This document shows positions 43,781 to 51,091 of a stretch of 64,000 nt of DNA, piece by piece. Positions within the stretch are counted from its first letter, which is position 1. Each line of letters opens with the position of its first letter. A model generated the notes under the pieces. That model was not told where the DNA came from. It did not search any database and saw only the letters and a program-made list of their open reading frames with translations. Both the position numbers and the translations under genes were made by a program. Source of the DNA: Bacteroidales bacterium (GTDB lineage Bacteria > Bacteroidota > Bacteroidia > Bacteroidales > UBA932); contig JAKSKD010000001.1 in NCBI GenBank assembly GCA_024401925.1, positions 123,560 to 187,559 on the forward strand, in the 5' to 3' direction.

Positions 43781-44888
43781 TCAGTGCGGTAATAAATGTT
43801 TGAGCCTGTGCCTTCTTGAGGCAGAGAGGCGCGAGGAGACGTATCATATCGGTTCCTGCGACTCCTGTGAATATATGTTTCTCGTAAAGAAGTTCCGAGC
43901 GTACCGGCGCGACGTTTTCATTGAATTCTATGCCGAGCATCAGTCCTTTGCCCCTGACTTCCTTGATTCTCGGACTTGCCGGGATATTTTCTTTCAGATA
44001 TTCTCCGACTTCCAGTGCATTCTCAATCAGTCCTTCTTTTTTTATTATGTCAAGTACGGCTATCGCTCCGGCCATTGCGAGGTAGTTCCCGCCGAAGGTC
44101 GTTCCGAGCATTCCCTTCACTGCCTTGAATTCAGGGGAAAGGAGTATGCCGCCGCAAGGAAATCCGTTTGCAATGCCTTTGCCCATAGTGATGATGTCAG
44201 GCTTGATGCCGTACCACTGGTGGGCGAAGAACTTTCCGGTGCGGCCGTATCCGCTCTGAACCTCGTCCAGAATAAGACAAGCGCCATATCCTGTGCAGAG
44301 GGCCCTGAGTTGTTTCATAAAACCGGCATCGGGGATGTTTATACCGCCACAACCCTGGATGCCTTCGATGATGACGGCTGCGACATCGCCTTTCTTCAGT
44401 TCCTGTTCCACCGTCTGCGCATCATTCAAGTCGCAGAAAGTCACCTTGTGGCAGGCATTGAAGGGAGACACGATCTTCGGATTGTCTGTCGCTGCGACCG
44501 CTCCTGAGGTGCGGCCGTGAAAACTCTTCTTAAAGGCAATCACACGGTCTTTTCCGGTGTGGAACGACGCCATTTTAAGAGCGTTCTCGTTCGACTCGGC
44601 CCCGGAGTTGTCCAGAAACAGGGAATAGTCGGGATAACCACTTGCCTCTCCAAGCTTATGGGCCAGCTCGGTCTGCAGGGGATTGACCACACTGTTGGAA
44701 TAGAATCCTATCTTGTTCAACTGTGCGGTCATTGCGGCTACATAGTCCGGGTGGCAATGGCCTACTGAAATTACGGCATGCCCGCCGTAGAGATCCAGAT
44801 ATTCCTGTCCTTTGTCATCCCATATCCTGCATCCGGAAGCCTTTTCCGGAGTGACATTGAAGAGAGAGTATACGTCAAATAATTCCAT
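43764..44888 (-). CDS. argD: N-acylornithine aminotransferase
   Basis: 374 residues, class III PLP aminotransferase. GGHAVISVGHCHP, DNSGAESNENALK, LILDEVQSGYGRTG with the pyridine-binding aspartate, and ITMGKGIANGFP with the Schiff-base lysine are all visible. It converts the N-acylglutamate semialdehyde to N-acylornithine. It follows argC with a 1-bp gap. Confidence 0.94.
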   Translation of the reverse strand: MELFDVYSLFNVTPEKASGCRIWDDKGQEYLDLYGGHAVISVGHCHPDYVAAMTAQLNKIGFYSNSVVNPLQTELAHKLGEASGYPDYSLFLDNSGAESNENALKMASFHTGKDRVIAFKKSFHGRTSGAVAATDNPKIVSPFNACHKVTFCDLNDAQTVEQELKKGDVAAVIIEGIQGCGGINIPDAGFMKQLRALCTGYGACLILDEVQSGYGRTGKFFAHQWYGIKPDIITMGKGIANGFPCGGILLSPEFKAVKGMLGTTFGGNYLAMAGAIAVLDIIKKEGLIENALEVGEYLKENIPASPRIKEVRGKGLMLGIEFNENVAPVRSELLYEKHIFTGVAGTDMIRLLAPLCLKKAQAQTFITALNEILF

Positions 44889-44889
44889 A

Positions 44890-45975
44890 TCAGAATGCTG
44901 ATGCTTTTAGTCTGAGGCCTGTTTTTTCCTCAAGTCCGAACATTATGTTCATATTTTGCACGGCCTGCCCGCTGGCTCCTTTCAGAAGATTGTCGATGGT
45001 CGAGGAGATGACGAGTTTGTTGCCGTGTTTCTCCAGGGCGATGATGCATTTGTTGGTATTGACCACTTGCTTGAGGTCGGCAGGGAGGTCCGATACGAAA
45101 GTGAAGGCGGCATCTTTGTAGAAGTCTTTGTAGAGAGCGGTCGCATCATCCTGTGAAAGAGGACAATCGGTATATACGCTTGCAAAGATTCCCCTTGCAA
45201 AGTCTCCTCTCACCGGCACAAAATTTATCTCTGGGAGGGCATCAGGGCAGGACTGTATCCCGGTTGGCTGTGCCACCCTCGGCAACATAAGAGGGGGGAC
45301 CGCTTGCGGTGGGGCCGAGCGAAGCGAGGCGCCAGTCGGGACACAGTCCTGCCCTGATGCCATGCTTGATGAAATAATCGACAGGTTGCGGCGTATTTCG
45401 ATGAGGTGCTGGTGGGTGAATACTTTGTATGTGGAGATATTGTTGTTGCGCCAGCTGAAATGACTCGTCGCCCCCGGTTTAACTCCGGCTCCGGTAGAGC
45501 CTGTGATGGCGGTAATTTCAATACTGTCCTTCAACAGTCCTTTTGAGGCGAGAGGGAGAAGTGCAAGCTGTATGGCCGTTGCGAAACATCCCGGGTTTGC
45601 TACTTTCGAAGCCACGGCTATTTTGTCTCTTTGCCATTCGGGAAGTCCATAAACGTAGCCTTCCGATTCATCGCGGAAATCCTGTGCAAGGTCGATGATT
45701 TTCAGTCCGGAAGGAGCTTCGTGCTCTTCCCAGAAGGCCCCGCTTTTCCCGTGGGCGCCGCAAAGGAAAAGGACATCAACGGACTTGAGGTCGAATTCGC
45801 TGCAGAATGTCAGGTCGGTGTCGCCGATAAGTCCTTCGTGTACGCTGCAGATGGGATTCCCGGCATTGCTTTCCGAATGTACAAAGCAAATCTGCACCTC
45901 CGGGTGGTTCACCAGTATCCTGATGAGCTCTCCTGCCGTGTATCCCGCACCGCCTATGATGCCTGCCCTAATCAT
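44890..45975 (-). CDS. argC: N-acyl-gamma-glutamyl-phosphate reductase with in-frame insertion
   Basis: 361 residues, about 40 more than usual in Bacteroidota. The NAD(P) domain begins GIIGGAGYTAGELIR; the catalytic cysteine is Cys130 in NPGCFATAIQLAL. After FTHQHLIEIRRNL the normal chain should run on to LPEINFVPVRGDFARGI, but residues about 205-246 form a proline-rich block encoded by a 124-bp palindrome (45238-45361). The frame is kept, so the enzyme is probably still made; whether it is active cannot be read from sequence. Neighbouring residues on both sides look intact. It overlaps argG by 8 bp. Confidence 0.93.
   Translation of the reverse strand: MIRAGIIGGAGYTAGELIRILVNHPEVQICFVHSESNAGNPICSVHEGLIGDTDLTFCSEFDLKSVDVLFLCGAHGKSGAFWEEHEAPSGLKIIDLAQDFRDESEGYVYGLPEWQRDKIAVASKVANPGCFATAIQLALLPLASKGLLKDSIEITAITGSTGAGVKPGATSHFSWRNNNISTYKVFTHQHLIEIRRNLSIISSSMASGQDCVPTGASLRSAPPQAVPPLMLPRVAQPTGIQSCPDALPEINFVPVRGDFARGIFASVYTDCPLSQDDATALYKDFYKDAAFTFVSDLPADLKQVVNTNKCIIALEKHGNKLVISSTIDNLLKGASGQAVQNMNIMFGLEEKTGLRLKASAF
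45238..45361. repeat. Long palindromic element inserted in argC
   Basis: Outer arms GGCATCAGGGCAGGACTGT (45238-45256) and its exact complement (45343-45361) are 19 bp. After one mismatch the pairing goes on through TCCCGGTTGGC (45258-45268) and GCCAGTCGGGA (45331-45341) with two G-T pairs. The centre has smaller palindromes, among them ACCGCTTGCGGT (45299-45310). No ORF of its own and no clear target duplication. In the argC frame it reads without stops and gives about nine prolines in 42 residues. Confidence 0.9.
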
Positions 45976-47185
45976 TTTTCAATTCGTCTTTATGGGTCAG
46001 ATAATAGGCCCTGAGAGGGTTGGAAGTAATCTTAATGAAACCCTTTGCCTCTTCAGAAGTCCATCCTTTAGCCCCTTCTCCGTATTCGCCGAGCTTGTTC
46101 TTGACGAGGTCATCAGGAGAATCCACTCCTACTGTTGAGAAGGTGTATGGCTTCAACTCGAGGGTGACAGTTCCGTTCACATTCCTCTGGCTGCTTTCCA
46201 GCATCGCCTCGATGTCCCTCATAACAGGCTCAAGATACTGGCTCTCGTGAAGGAACATCCCATACCAGTTTGCAACCTGGTCTTTCCAATATTGCTGCCA
46301 TTTGCTGAGAGTGAATTTCTCAAGGAATTTATGTGCCGCAATAATAATCATAGGTGCTGCGGCTTCGAAACCTACGCGACCCTTTATACCGATGATGGTA
46401 TCTCCGACGTGCATATCGCGGCCGATGCCGTATGCCGCACCAATCTTTTCAACAGCTTGAATGGCTTCTATCTTGTCTTCATAGGATTTGCCGTTCACAG
46501 AGCATATCTCTCCTTCCTTGAATCCTATGCTGATGGTTTCGCTTCCCTGTTTTTCAACCTGCTTCAAATAGGCCGTTTCAGGAAGACCCTGCTTGGAGTC
46601 GAGAATCTCCCCTCCGCAGATGGATGTTCCCCAGAGTCCGACATTGTATGAGTATTTCAGCTTCGCGAAATCTGCATTGAAGCCGTGCGCATTAAGATAA
46701 TCCACCTCTTCCTTGCGGCTGAGATTGTTGTCTCTGGTAAGTGTGATGATTTCCATCTCCGGGCACATCACGAGGAAAGTCATATCGAAGCGGACCTGGT
46801 CGTTGCCGGCACCAGTGGAACCGTGTGCGATGGCTGAAGCTCCTATCTCCTTGGCATAGCGGGCGATTGCGAGTCCCTGGAAAATGCGCTCCGAAGATAC
46901 CGAAATAGGATAGGTCCCGTTCCGAAGGACATTTCCAAACACCATATATTTGAGACTCTTCTCATAATATTCCTTTGTGACATCCACAGTCACGTATTTG
47001 GTTGCTCCCAGTTTGTATGCGTTCTCTTCGTTAGTCTTCAGTTGAGCTTCGCTGAATCCTCCTGTATTTGCGCAGACTGCGTGGACTTCATACCCCTTCT
47101 CTTTTGCGAGGTACATTACGGTATAGGATGTATCAAGCCCTCCGCTGAAGGCGACTACTACTTTTTTCTTACTCATATTTTTCAT
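45968..47185 (-). CDS. argG: Argininosuccinate synthase
   Basis: 405 residues. It joins citrulline and aspartate with ATP. The N-type ATP pyrophosphatase loop AFSGGLDTSY opens the protein, with AHGSTGAGNDQVRFD in the middle. The ATG at 47185 overlaps the stop of the argR-GNAT gene (ATGA); an ATG three codons on (47176) is a possible alternative. Order in the operon differs from the reaction order. Confidence 0.96.
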   Translation of the reverse strand: MKNMSKKKVVVAFSGGLDTSYTVMYLAKEKGYEVHAVCANTGGFSEAQLKTNEENAYKLGATKYVTVDVTKEYYEKSLKYMVFGNVLRNGTYPISVSSERIFQGLAIARYAKEIGASAIAHGSTGAGNDQVRFDMTFLVMCPEMEIITLTRDNNLSRKEEVDYLNAHGFNADFAKLKYSYNVGLWGTSICGGEILDSKQGLPETAYLKQVEKQGSETISIGFKEGEICSVNGKSYEDKIEAIQAVEKIGAAYGIGRDMHVGDTIIGIKGRVGFEAAAPMIIIAAHKFLEKFTLSKWQQYWKDQVANWYGMFLHESQYLEPVMRDIEAMLESSQRNVNGTVTLELKPYTFSTVGVDSPDDLVKNKLGEYGEGAKGWTSEEAKGFIKITSNPLRAYYLTHKDELKND

Positions 47186-48144
47186 TTTTCTTTTGGATCA
47201 TACAACAGTCCTGTGCATATGCACATTTTATAGTCGTGGCTCTTAAGGATGTCGAAATGCCTGCACCCTTCGCATCCCTTCCAGAACTCCGGGTCATCCG
47301 TCAGTTCGCTGAAAGGAACCGGGCGGAACCCCAGCTGGTAGTTCATTTTCATTACAGCGGCACCTGTGGTGATAGAAAATATTTTTGCCTCGGGGTATAG
47401 TGTGCGGGCGAGGGCGAAGGTCTGATTCTTAATCCTCATAGATATGCCCTGGCCTCTGAATTTATGTGCGACGATGAGACCGGATGTAGCAACATAACTT
47501 TTCCCTCCCCACGATTCGATATATGAGAATCCTGCGAATTCCCCGTCTTCCGTGACGGCTATGACGGCTTTTCCCGCAAGAATCTTCTCGTTGATGTATT
47601 CAGGGGTCCTTCTCGCGATTCCGGTCTTTCTCTCAAGGGAGGAGATATATATCTCATTGGAGATTGCACCTGCATACCTGGTATCTTTCGGCGTGGCTGG
47701 ACGGACGATGATGTCGGAGATGTTGAAAAGTTTCTTGAGAGTTGTCGAGATGAACTTCTTGTCAGCATCTTCCTTCATTAAGACCAGTACTGTGTCGTCA
47801 CCGGCAATCGAGCCCATTATTCCTTCGATTCTGGTATGGTCCACCACGCTCGCAATCGCTGAGGCGAAGCCGGGTTTTGCGTGCAGTACGCAGAGCTGCC
47901 CTGAAATATCGATGCTTTCAACATTTATGTTGTTGTGCTCCGGCAGTTCCGGCAGGACATAATACTGACCTTCTATCGGGTCGGTGGCCTTGCTTGCCCC
48001 CAATTCATTTATATCTCTGGAAAGGGTTGCCTGAGTTACTGAGTAGCCTTTGGCCTTTAGAATATGCATCAGATCCTCCTGGGTGTGGATTTTCTGAGTT
48101 TTGATAACGTCTGCAATGACAGATTTTCTTGATGACTTATTCAT
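47182..48144 (-). CDS. argR: Arginine repressor ArgR fused to a GNAT acyltransferase
   Basis: 320 residues with two parts. Residues 1-70 are the ArgR winged helix with the signature TQATLSRDI; residues about 75-140 are the ArgR oligomerisation core with the arginine-binding GDDT at 115-118. From about 145 a GNAT domain follows, with the acyl-CoA loop FRGQGISMRI (229-238). It ends with four cysteines (291, 294, 308, 310) in CEGCRHF and MCICTGLLYDP. In Bacteroides thetaiotaomicron the GNAT is, to my knowledge, a separate gene next to argR and has been linked genetically to arginine synthesis as the N-acylglutamate synthase. No other argA or argJ is in the operon, so the fused enzyme may catalyse the first step. 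The ATG at 48144 lies inside a palindrome. Confidence 0.9.
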   Translation of the reverse strand: MNKSSRKSVIADVIKTQKIHTQEDLMHILKAKGYSVTQATLSRDINELGASKATDPIEGQYYVLPELPEHNNINVESIDISGQLCVLHAKPGFASAIASVVDHTRIEGIMGSIAGDDTVLVLMKEDADKKFISTTLKKLFNISDIIVRPATPKDTRYAGAISNEIYISSLERKTGIARRTPEYINEKILAGKAVIAVTEDGEFAGFSYIESWGGKSYVATSGLIVAHKFRGQGISMRIKNQTFALARTLYPEAKIFSITTGAAVMKMNYQLGFRPVPFSELTDDPEFWKGCEGCRHFDILKSHDYKMCICTGLLYDPKEK

Positions 48145-48161
48145 ATTATTCAAATAATATG
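48142..48161. promoter_or_regulatory. Palindrome over the argR start codon (candidate ARG box)
   Basis: CATATTATT and AATAATATG are perfect 9-bp arms around CA (48142-48161). The composition and size match ArgR operator half sites (AT-rich, about 18-20 bp). It covers the start codon and the expected transcription start, just after the -7 box, so bound repressor would block the whole arginine operon. Confidence 0.6.
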
Positions 48162-48169
48162 CAAACATA
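48162..48169 (-). promoter_or_regulatory. -7 box of the arginine operon (TATGTTTG on the minus strand)
   Basis: CAAACATA on the plus strand, directly next to the palindrome at 48142-48161 and 17 bp before the argR ATG. A second AT-rich ATATGAATATTTTC patch lies upstream (48167-48180) and may be a weaker operator site. Confidence 0.6.
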
Positions 48170-48203
48170 TGAATATTTTCTAAAACAACAAAAAATAAAG
48201 TAG

Positions 48204-48211
48204 TATATTTG
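48204..48211 (+). promoter_or_regulatory. -7 box of the esterase gene (TATATTTG)
   Basis: 19 bp before the ATG at 48231, divergent from the arginine operon promoter 34 bp away. Confidence 0.6.
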
Positions 48212-48230
48212 CTGTTGTATTTATGAGTCA

Positions 48231-49136
48231 ATGAGCCGGAACCTACTCTTATCCTTTGTTATTTTGACCTTTTCTCTGATGCTTGAAGCGTGTTCTGCAC
48301 AGAGATTCCTTTCTGTCGACAAGTCAGAATATATGACGTCGGACAGTATTGCAGAACAGTATCATCCTGCGGGTATAGTAGAGGAAAGGATATACAAGTC
48401 TTCTGTATTCCCCGGTCCGTCCGAGAGAAGAATGTTGGTGTATTTGCCGTCTGATTATTATGAGGATGACACCTGCTATCCCGTACTTTATCTGTTTCAC
48501 GGCGCCAGAGGAAATGAGACATCCTGGATAAGAGATGGGGAAATGTTTACGATTCTTGACAGTCTTCAGTCCTGCGGACTTGCCGGAAAGATGATTACGG
48601 TACTGCCGAATATGAACCAATATGATGGTGATGCGGATTTCGACCACTCCCGGTTCAAGCATCCAGTCGAGTCTTTGTTCGAAGTGGATGGGACCGTAGA
48701 GTCGGGTTTTGTGGATGATGTTGTAGCCTTTGTGGACAGTAACTACAGGACAAAGGCGGAGAAATCCGGGCGGGCCATCGCGGGCCTTTCCATTGGCGCT
48801 ATGCAGAGTATATTCATTTCTGCTGAATATCCGGACAAGTTCGATTATATAGGGCTGTTCTCCCCTATGTACAAGTCAATCATCAAGAGGAGCGGGTATT
48901 CCTCCATATACAAGAACCTGTACGTGAAGCAGGAAAAGCAGTTTGAGACACCTCCGAAGTTGTATCTCATTGCAATAGGGAGACGTGATATATTTCATAG
49001 CCAGATGGAGGATTACAGGCACGATCTGGATAAAAGAGGATATGGATATGAATATTTTGAAGGCTCCGGCGGGCATGGGTGGAAAAGCTGGAAAATTTTC
49101 TATAAGGAACTTTTGCTGAAATTATTCCAAGAGTGA
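48231..49136 (+). CDS. Exported esterase (esterase D / feruloyl esterase-like fold)
   Basis: 301 residues with a hydrophobic signal and a cysteine (LMLEACSAQ) that may make it a lipoprotein, although the lipobox is imperfect. The alpha/beta-hydrolase body has VLYLFHGARGNETSW (oxyanion region), the nucleophile serine in AIAGLSIGAMQSIF, and the histidine in GSGGHGWKSW. This is the family of feruloyl and acetyl esterases and S-formylglutathione hydrolases. An extracellular carbohydrate esterase is most likely; the substrate is not known. Confidence 0.82.
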   Translation: MSRNLLLSFVILTFSLMLEACSAQRFLSVDKSEYMTSDSIAEQYHPAGIVEERIYKSSVFPGPSERRMLVYLPSDYYEDDTCYPVLYLFHGARGNETSWIRDGEMFTILDSLQSCGLAGKMITVLPNMNQYDGDADFDHSRFKHPVESLFEVDGTVESGFVDDVVAFVDSNYRTKAEKSGRAIAGLSIGAMQSIFISAEYPDKFDYIGLFSPMYKSIIKRSGYSSIYKNLYVKQEKQFETPPKLYLIAIGRRDIFHSQMEDYRHDLDKRGYGYEYFEGSGGHGWKSWKIFYKELLLKLFQE

Positions 49137-49161
49137 TAAAAAATAAATATATTCGCAAAAT

Positions 49162-49743
49162 ATGGCTAACAAATATATGGATACAGCATTGGTGGACAAG
49201 GCGATCAAGTTTGCCGTAGATGCCCACGCCAATACTGAACGCAGGGGAAAGGGTTTCCCTTACGTTATTCATGTTCTCGAGGCGATGGAAATCGTCGCTA
49301 CCATTACGAATGATTCCGAACTGCTTGCAGCGGCCGCTCTTCACGATACCGTCGAAGACACGGATGTGACAGTCGATGTCATCCGTAGGGAATTCGGCGA
49401 CAGGATTGCTACACTTGTGCAAGCGGAGTCCGATGAGATGGTTGCAGGTGTCAGCGAGGAGGATAGTTGGAGAGGAAGAAAGCAGGCCGCCATCAACAGA
49501 CTTGCCGTCGCATCACACGATGCAAAGATTGTGGCTATGGGCGACAAGCTGTCGAATATGCGCGCTATTGCACGTGATTACCACCGTGATGGAGATAAGT
49601 TGTGGTCTCTTTTCCACGCTCCGGGCGGGAAAGCAGATCACGCCTGGCATTATCGCGGACTTGCTGCATCCCTGAGCGAGCTGGAAGGGACAGAAGCATA
49701 CCGCGAATTCAAGAAAGCAATAGAAGATGTATTCGGGAATTAA
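49162..49743 (+). CDS. Small HD-domain hydrolase, SpoT/MESH1-like
   Basis: 193 residues consisting of the HD hydrolase domain alone. Metal and catalytic positions are FPYVIHVLEAM, AALHDTVEDTD, and AMGDKLSNMRAI, the order of the (p)ppGpp 3'-pyrophosphohydrolase domain of SpoT and of small alarmone hydrolases. No synthetase, TGS or ACT domain is present. It probably hydrolyses (p)ppGpp or a related nucleotide. It lies 14 bp before the RsbW-like gene and so is likely co-transcribed with the partner-switching module. Confidence 0.82.
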   Translation: MANKYMDTALVDKAIKFAVDAHANTERRGKGFPYVIHVLEAMEIVATITNDSELLAAAALHDTVEDTDVTVDVIRREFGDRIATLVQAESDEMVAGVSEEDSWRGRKQAAINRLAVASHDAKIVAMGDKLSNMRAIARDYHRDGDKLWSLFHAPGGKADHAWHYRGLAASLSELEGTEAYREFKKAIEDVFGN

Positions 49744-49757
49744 TTTTTAGAAAAAAT

Positions 49758-50150
49758 ATGAAAAAGAGATTTGATCCGGTCGAGGGAAGAAATATTGAAA
49801 TTATCGAAGCTGTTGTCAATAGTGATGAAGTGGCTAATCTGTCTGAGGATTGTAAATTCAAGATCAGACTTTGTGTAGAGGAAGTCGAAGAGAATATCCT
49901 CGGATATTCCGGATCCACTTGGGTGGAGGTCTGGACTGAACGCGAGGACAATCTGCTTACTGTAGGATTCCGTGATGGAGGAATCCAGTTCGACCCTCTT
50001 GCAGAACCGGACCCGGATATCAATGCTCCGCTTGAGAACCGCTCCATAGGCGGTCTCGGTATCTTCATTTGCAAGCAGATGATGGATACGGTTGATTACC
50101 ATTTCGAGAACAAGTGCAATGTCTTTATAATGAAACTTAACGTAGCGTGA
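49758..50150 (+). CDS. RsbW-like anti-sigma/serine kinase (HATPase_c)
   Basis: 130 residues, a lone GHKL ATPase domain. The N box is in LCVEEVEENILGY, the G1 box is RDGGIQFDP, and the G2 box is SIGGLGIFICKQMMD. Such proteins bind a partner (often a sigma factor) and phosphorylate a STAS protein; the STAS and the phosphatase are encoded just downstream. The ATG at 49758 is the natural start. Its stop overlaps the GTG start of the next gene by 4 bp. Confidence 0.88.
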   Translation: MKKRFDPVEGRNIEIIEAVVNSDEVANLSEDCKFKIRLCVEEVEENILGYSGSTWVEVWTEREDNLLTVGFRDGGIQFDPLAEPDPDINAPLENRSIGGLGIFICKQMMDTVDYHFENKCNVFIMKLNVA

Positions 50151-51091
50151 AGAAAGCCATTATATTATCGTTGACGGTATTCCTCGCTTTGGATGCCATT
50201 GCGCAGAAAGTTACTTTTATGCCGCAATGGACTCCGCAGACCCAGTTCGCCGGATACTATGTGGCCAGGGATAAGGGATTTTACGCCGAGGAGGGATTGG
50301 ATGTCGATATCATCCATCTTGGCGCGTCTTCTACGGAGAGCGTCCTTGACGTACTCAAATCCGGGACTGCACAGATAGTCGGGCAGCAGCTGCTTCAGGC
50401 GGTTGTGGCAAGGGCAGATGGGACACCGATTGTCAATATCCTCCAGCTGACGCAGAAGAGCGGACTTATGTGTGTGTCACGCGAACCGATATCGAAACCG
50501 GAGGACCTGGACGGAAAGAGAATCGGAAAGTGGAGGCAGGGATATTCCGAGTTCTGCGACATAATGGAAATGTCAAAGGGAATCTATATCGATTGGATTC
50601 CATTCGTGCAGGGTATCAATCTTTATGTGTTCGGAGCAGTGGATGCCACACTCTGTTATAGTTTCAGCGAGTATATCTCCCTCCAGATGGCGATGGGTGA
50701 CATCCCTGAAGAACAGATTATCAGATTTTCCGATTTCGGGTACAACGTGCCGGAGGATGGCCTTTATACTCTTGATGAATATTATGATACCCACAAGGAT
50801 GTAGTGGATAAATTTGTCAGAGCCAGTAAAAGGGGCTGGGACTATGCCCGTTCGCACCGTGATGAGGCTGTGGAGATCACATACCGTTATATTGATAAGG
50901 GACATATCGTTACGAATCTTGCAACGCAGAGGCGGATGCTTGATGAGTATCTTGACCTGCAGGTGAATCCAGTCACAGGTGTAGCGGATTATGCCGCAGC
51001 CAGGGAAGATGATTTCAATGAAATGATCAATGCTCTTATTGATACCGGTTATATTTATGGAAAGGTTGACTATAATGAGATTTACCGATGA
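50147..51091 (+). CDS. NMT1/THI5-like periplasmic binding protein (orphan)
   Basis: 314 residues with a signal peptide (ends DAIAQ) and a GTG start in the GTGA overlap with the kinase gene. The body is a solute-binding fold: WTPQTQFAGYYVARDKGFYAEEGLDVDII, LDGKRIGKW, and a helical end with VVDKFVRASKRGWDYA. Relatives serve ABC importers of pyrimidine precursors, taurine or sulfonates, but no permease or ATPase gene is nearby. Since it sits between the kinase and the sensor phosphatase, it may present a ligand to the sensor domain of the phosphatase (inference). Confidence 0.86.
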   Translation: MKKAIILSLTVFLALDAIAQKVTFMPQWTPQTQFAGYYVARDKGFYAEEGLDVDIIHLGASSTESVLDVLKSGTAQIVGQQLLQAVVARADGTPIVNILQLTQKSGLMCVSREPISKPEDLDGKRIGKWRQGYSEFCDIMEMSKGIYIDWIPFVQGINLYVFGAVDATLCYSFSEYISLQMAMGDIPEEQIIRFSDFGYNVPEDGLYTLDEYYDTHKDVVDKFVRASKRGWDYARSHRDEAVEITYRYIDKGHIVTNLATQRRMLDEYLDLQVNPVTGVADYAAAREDDFNEMINALIDTGYIYGKVDYNEIYR

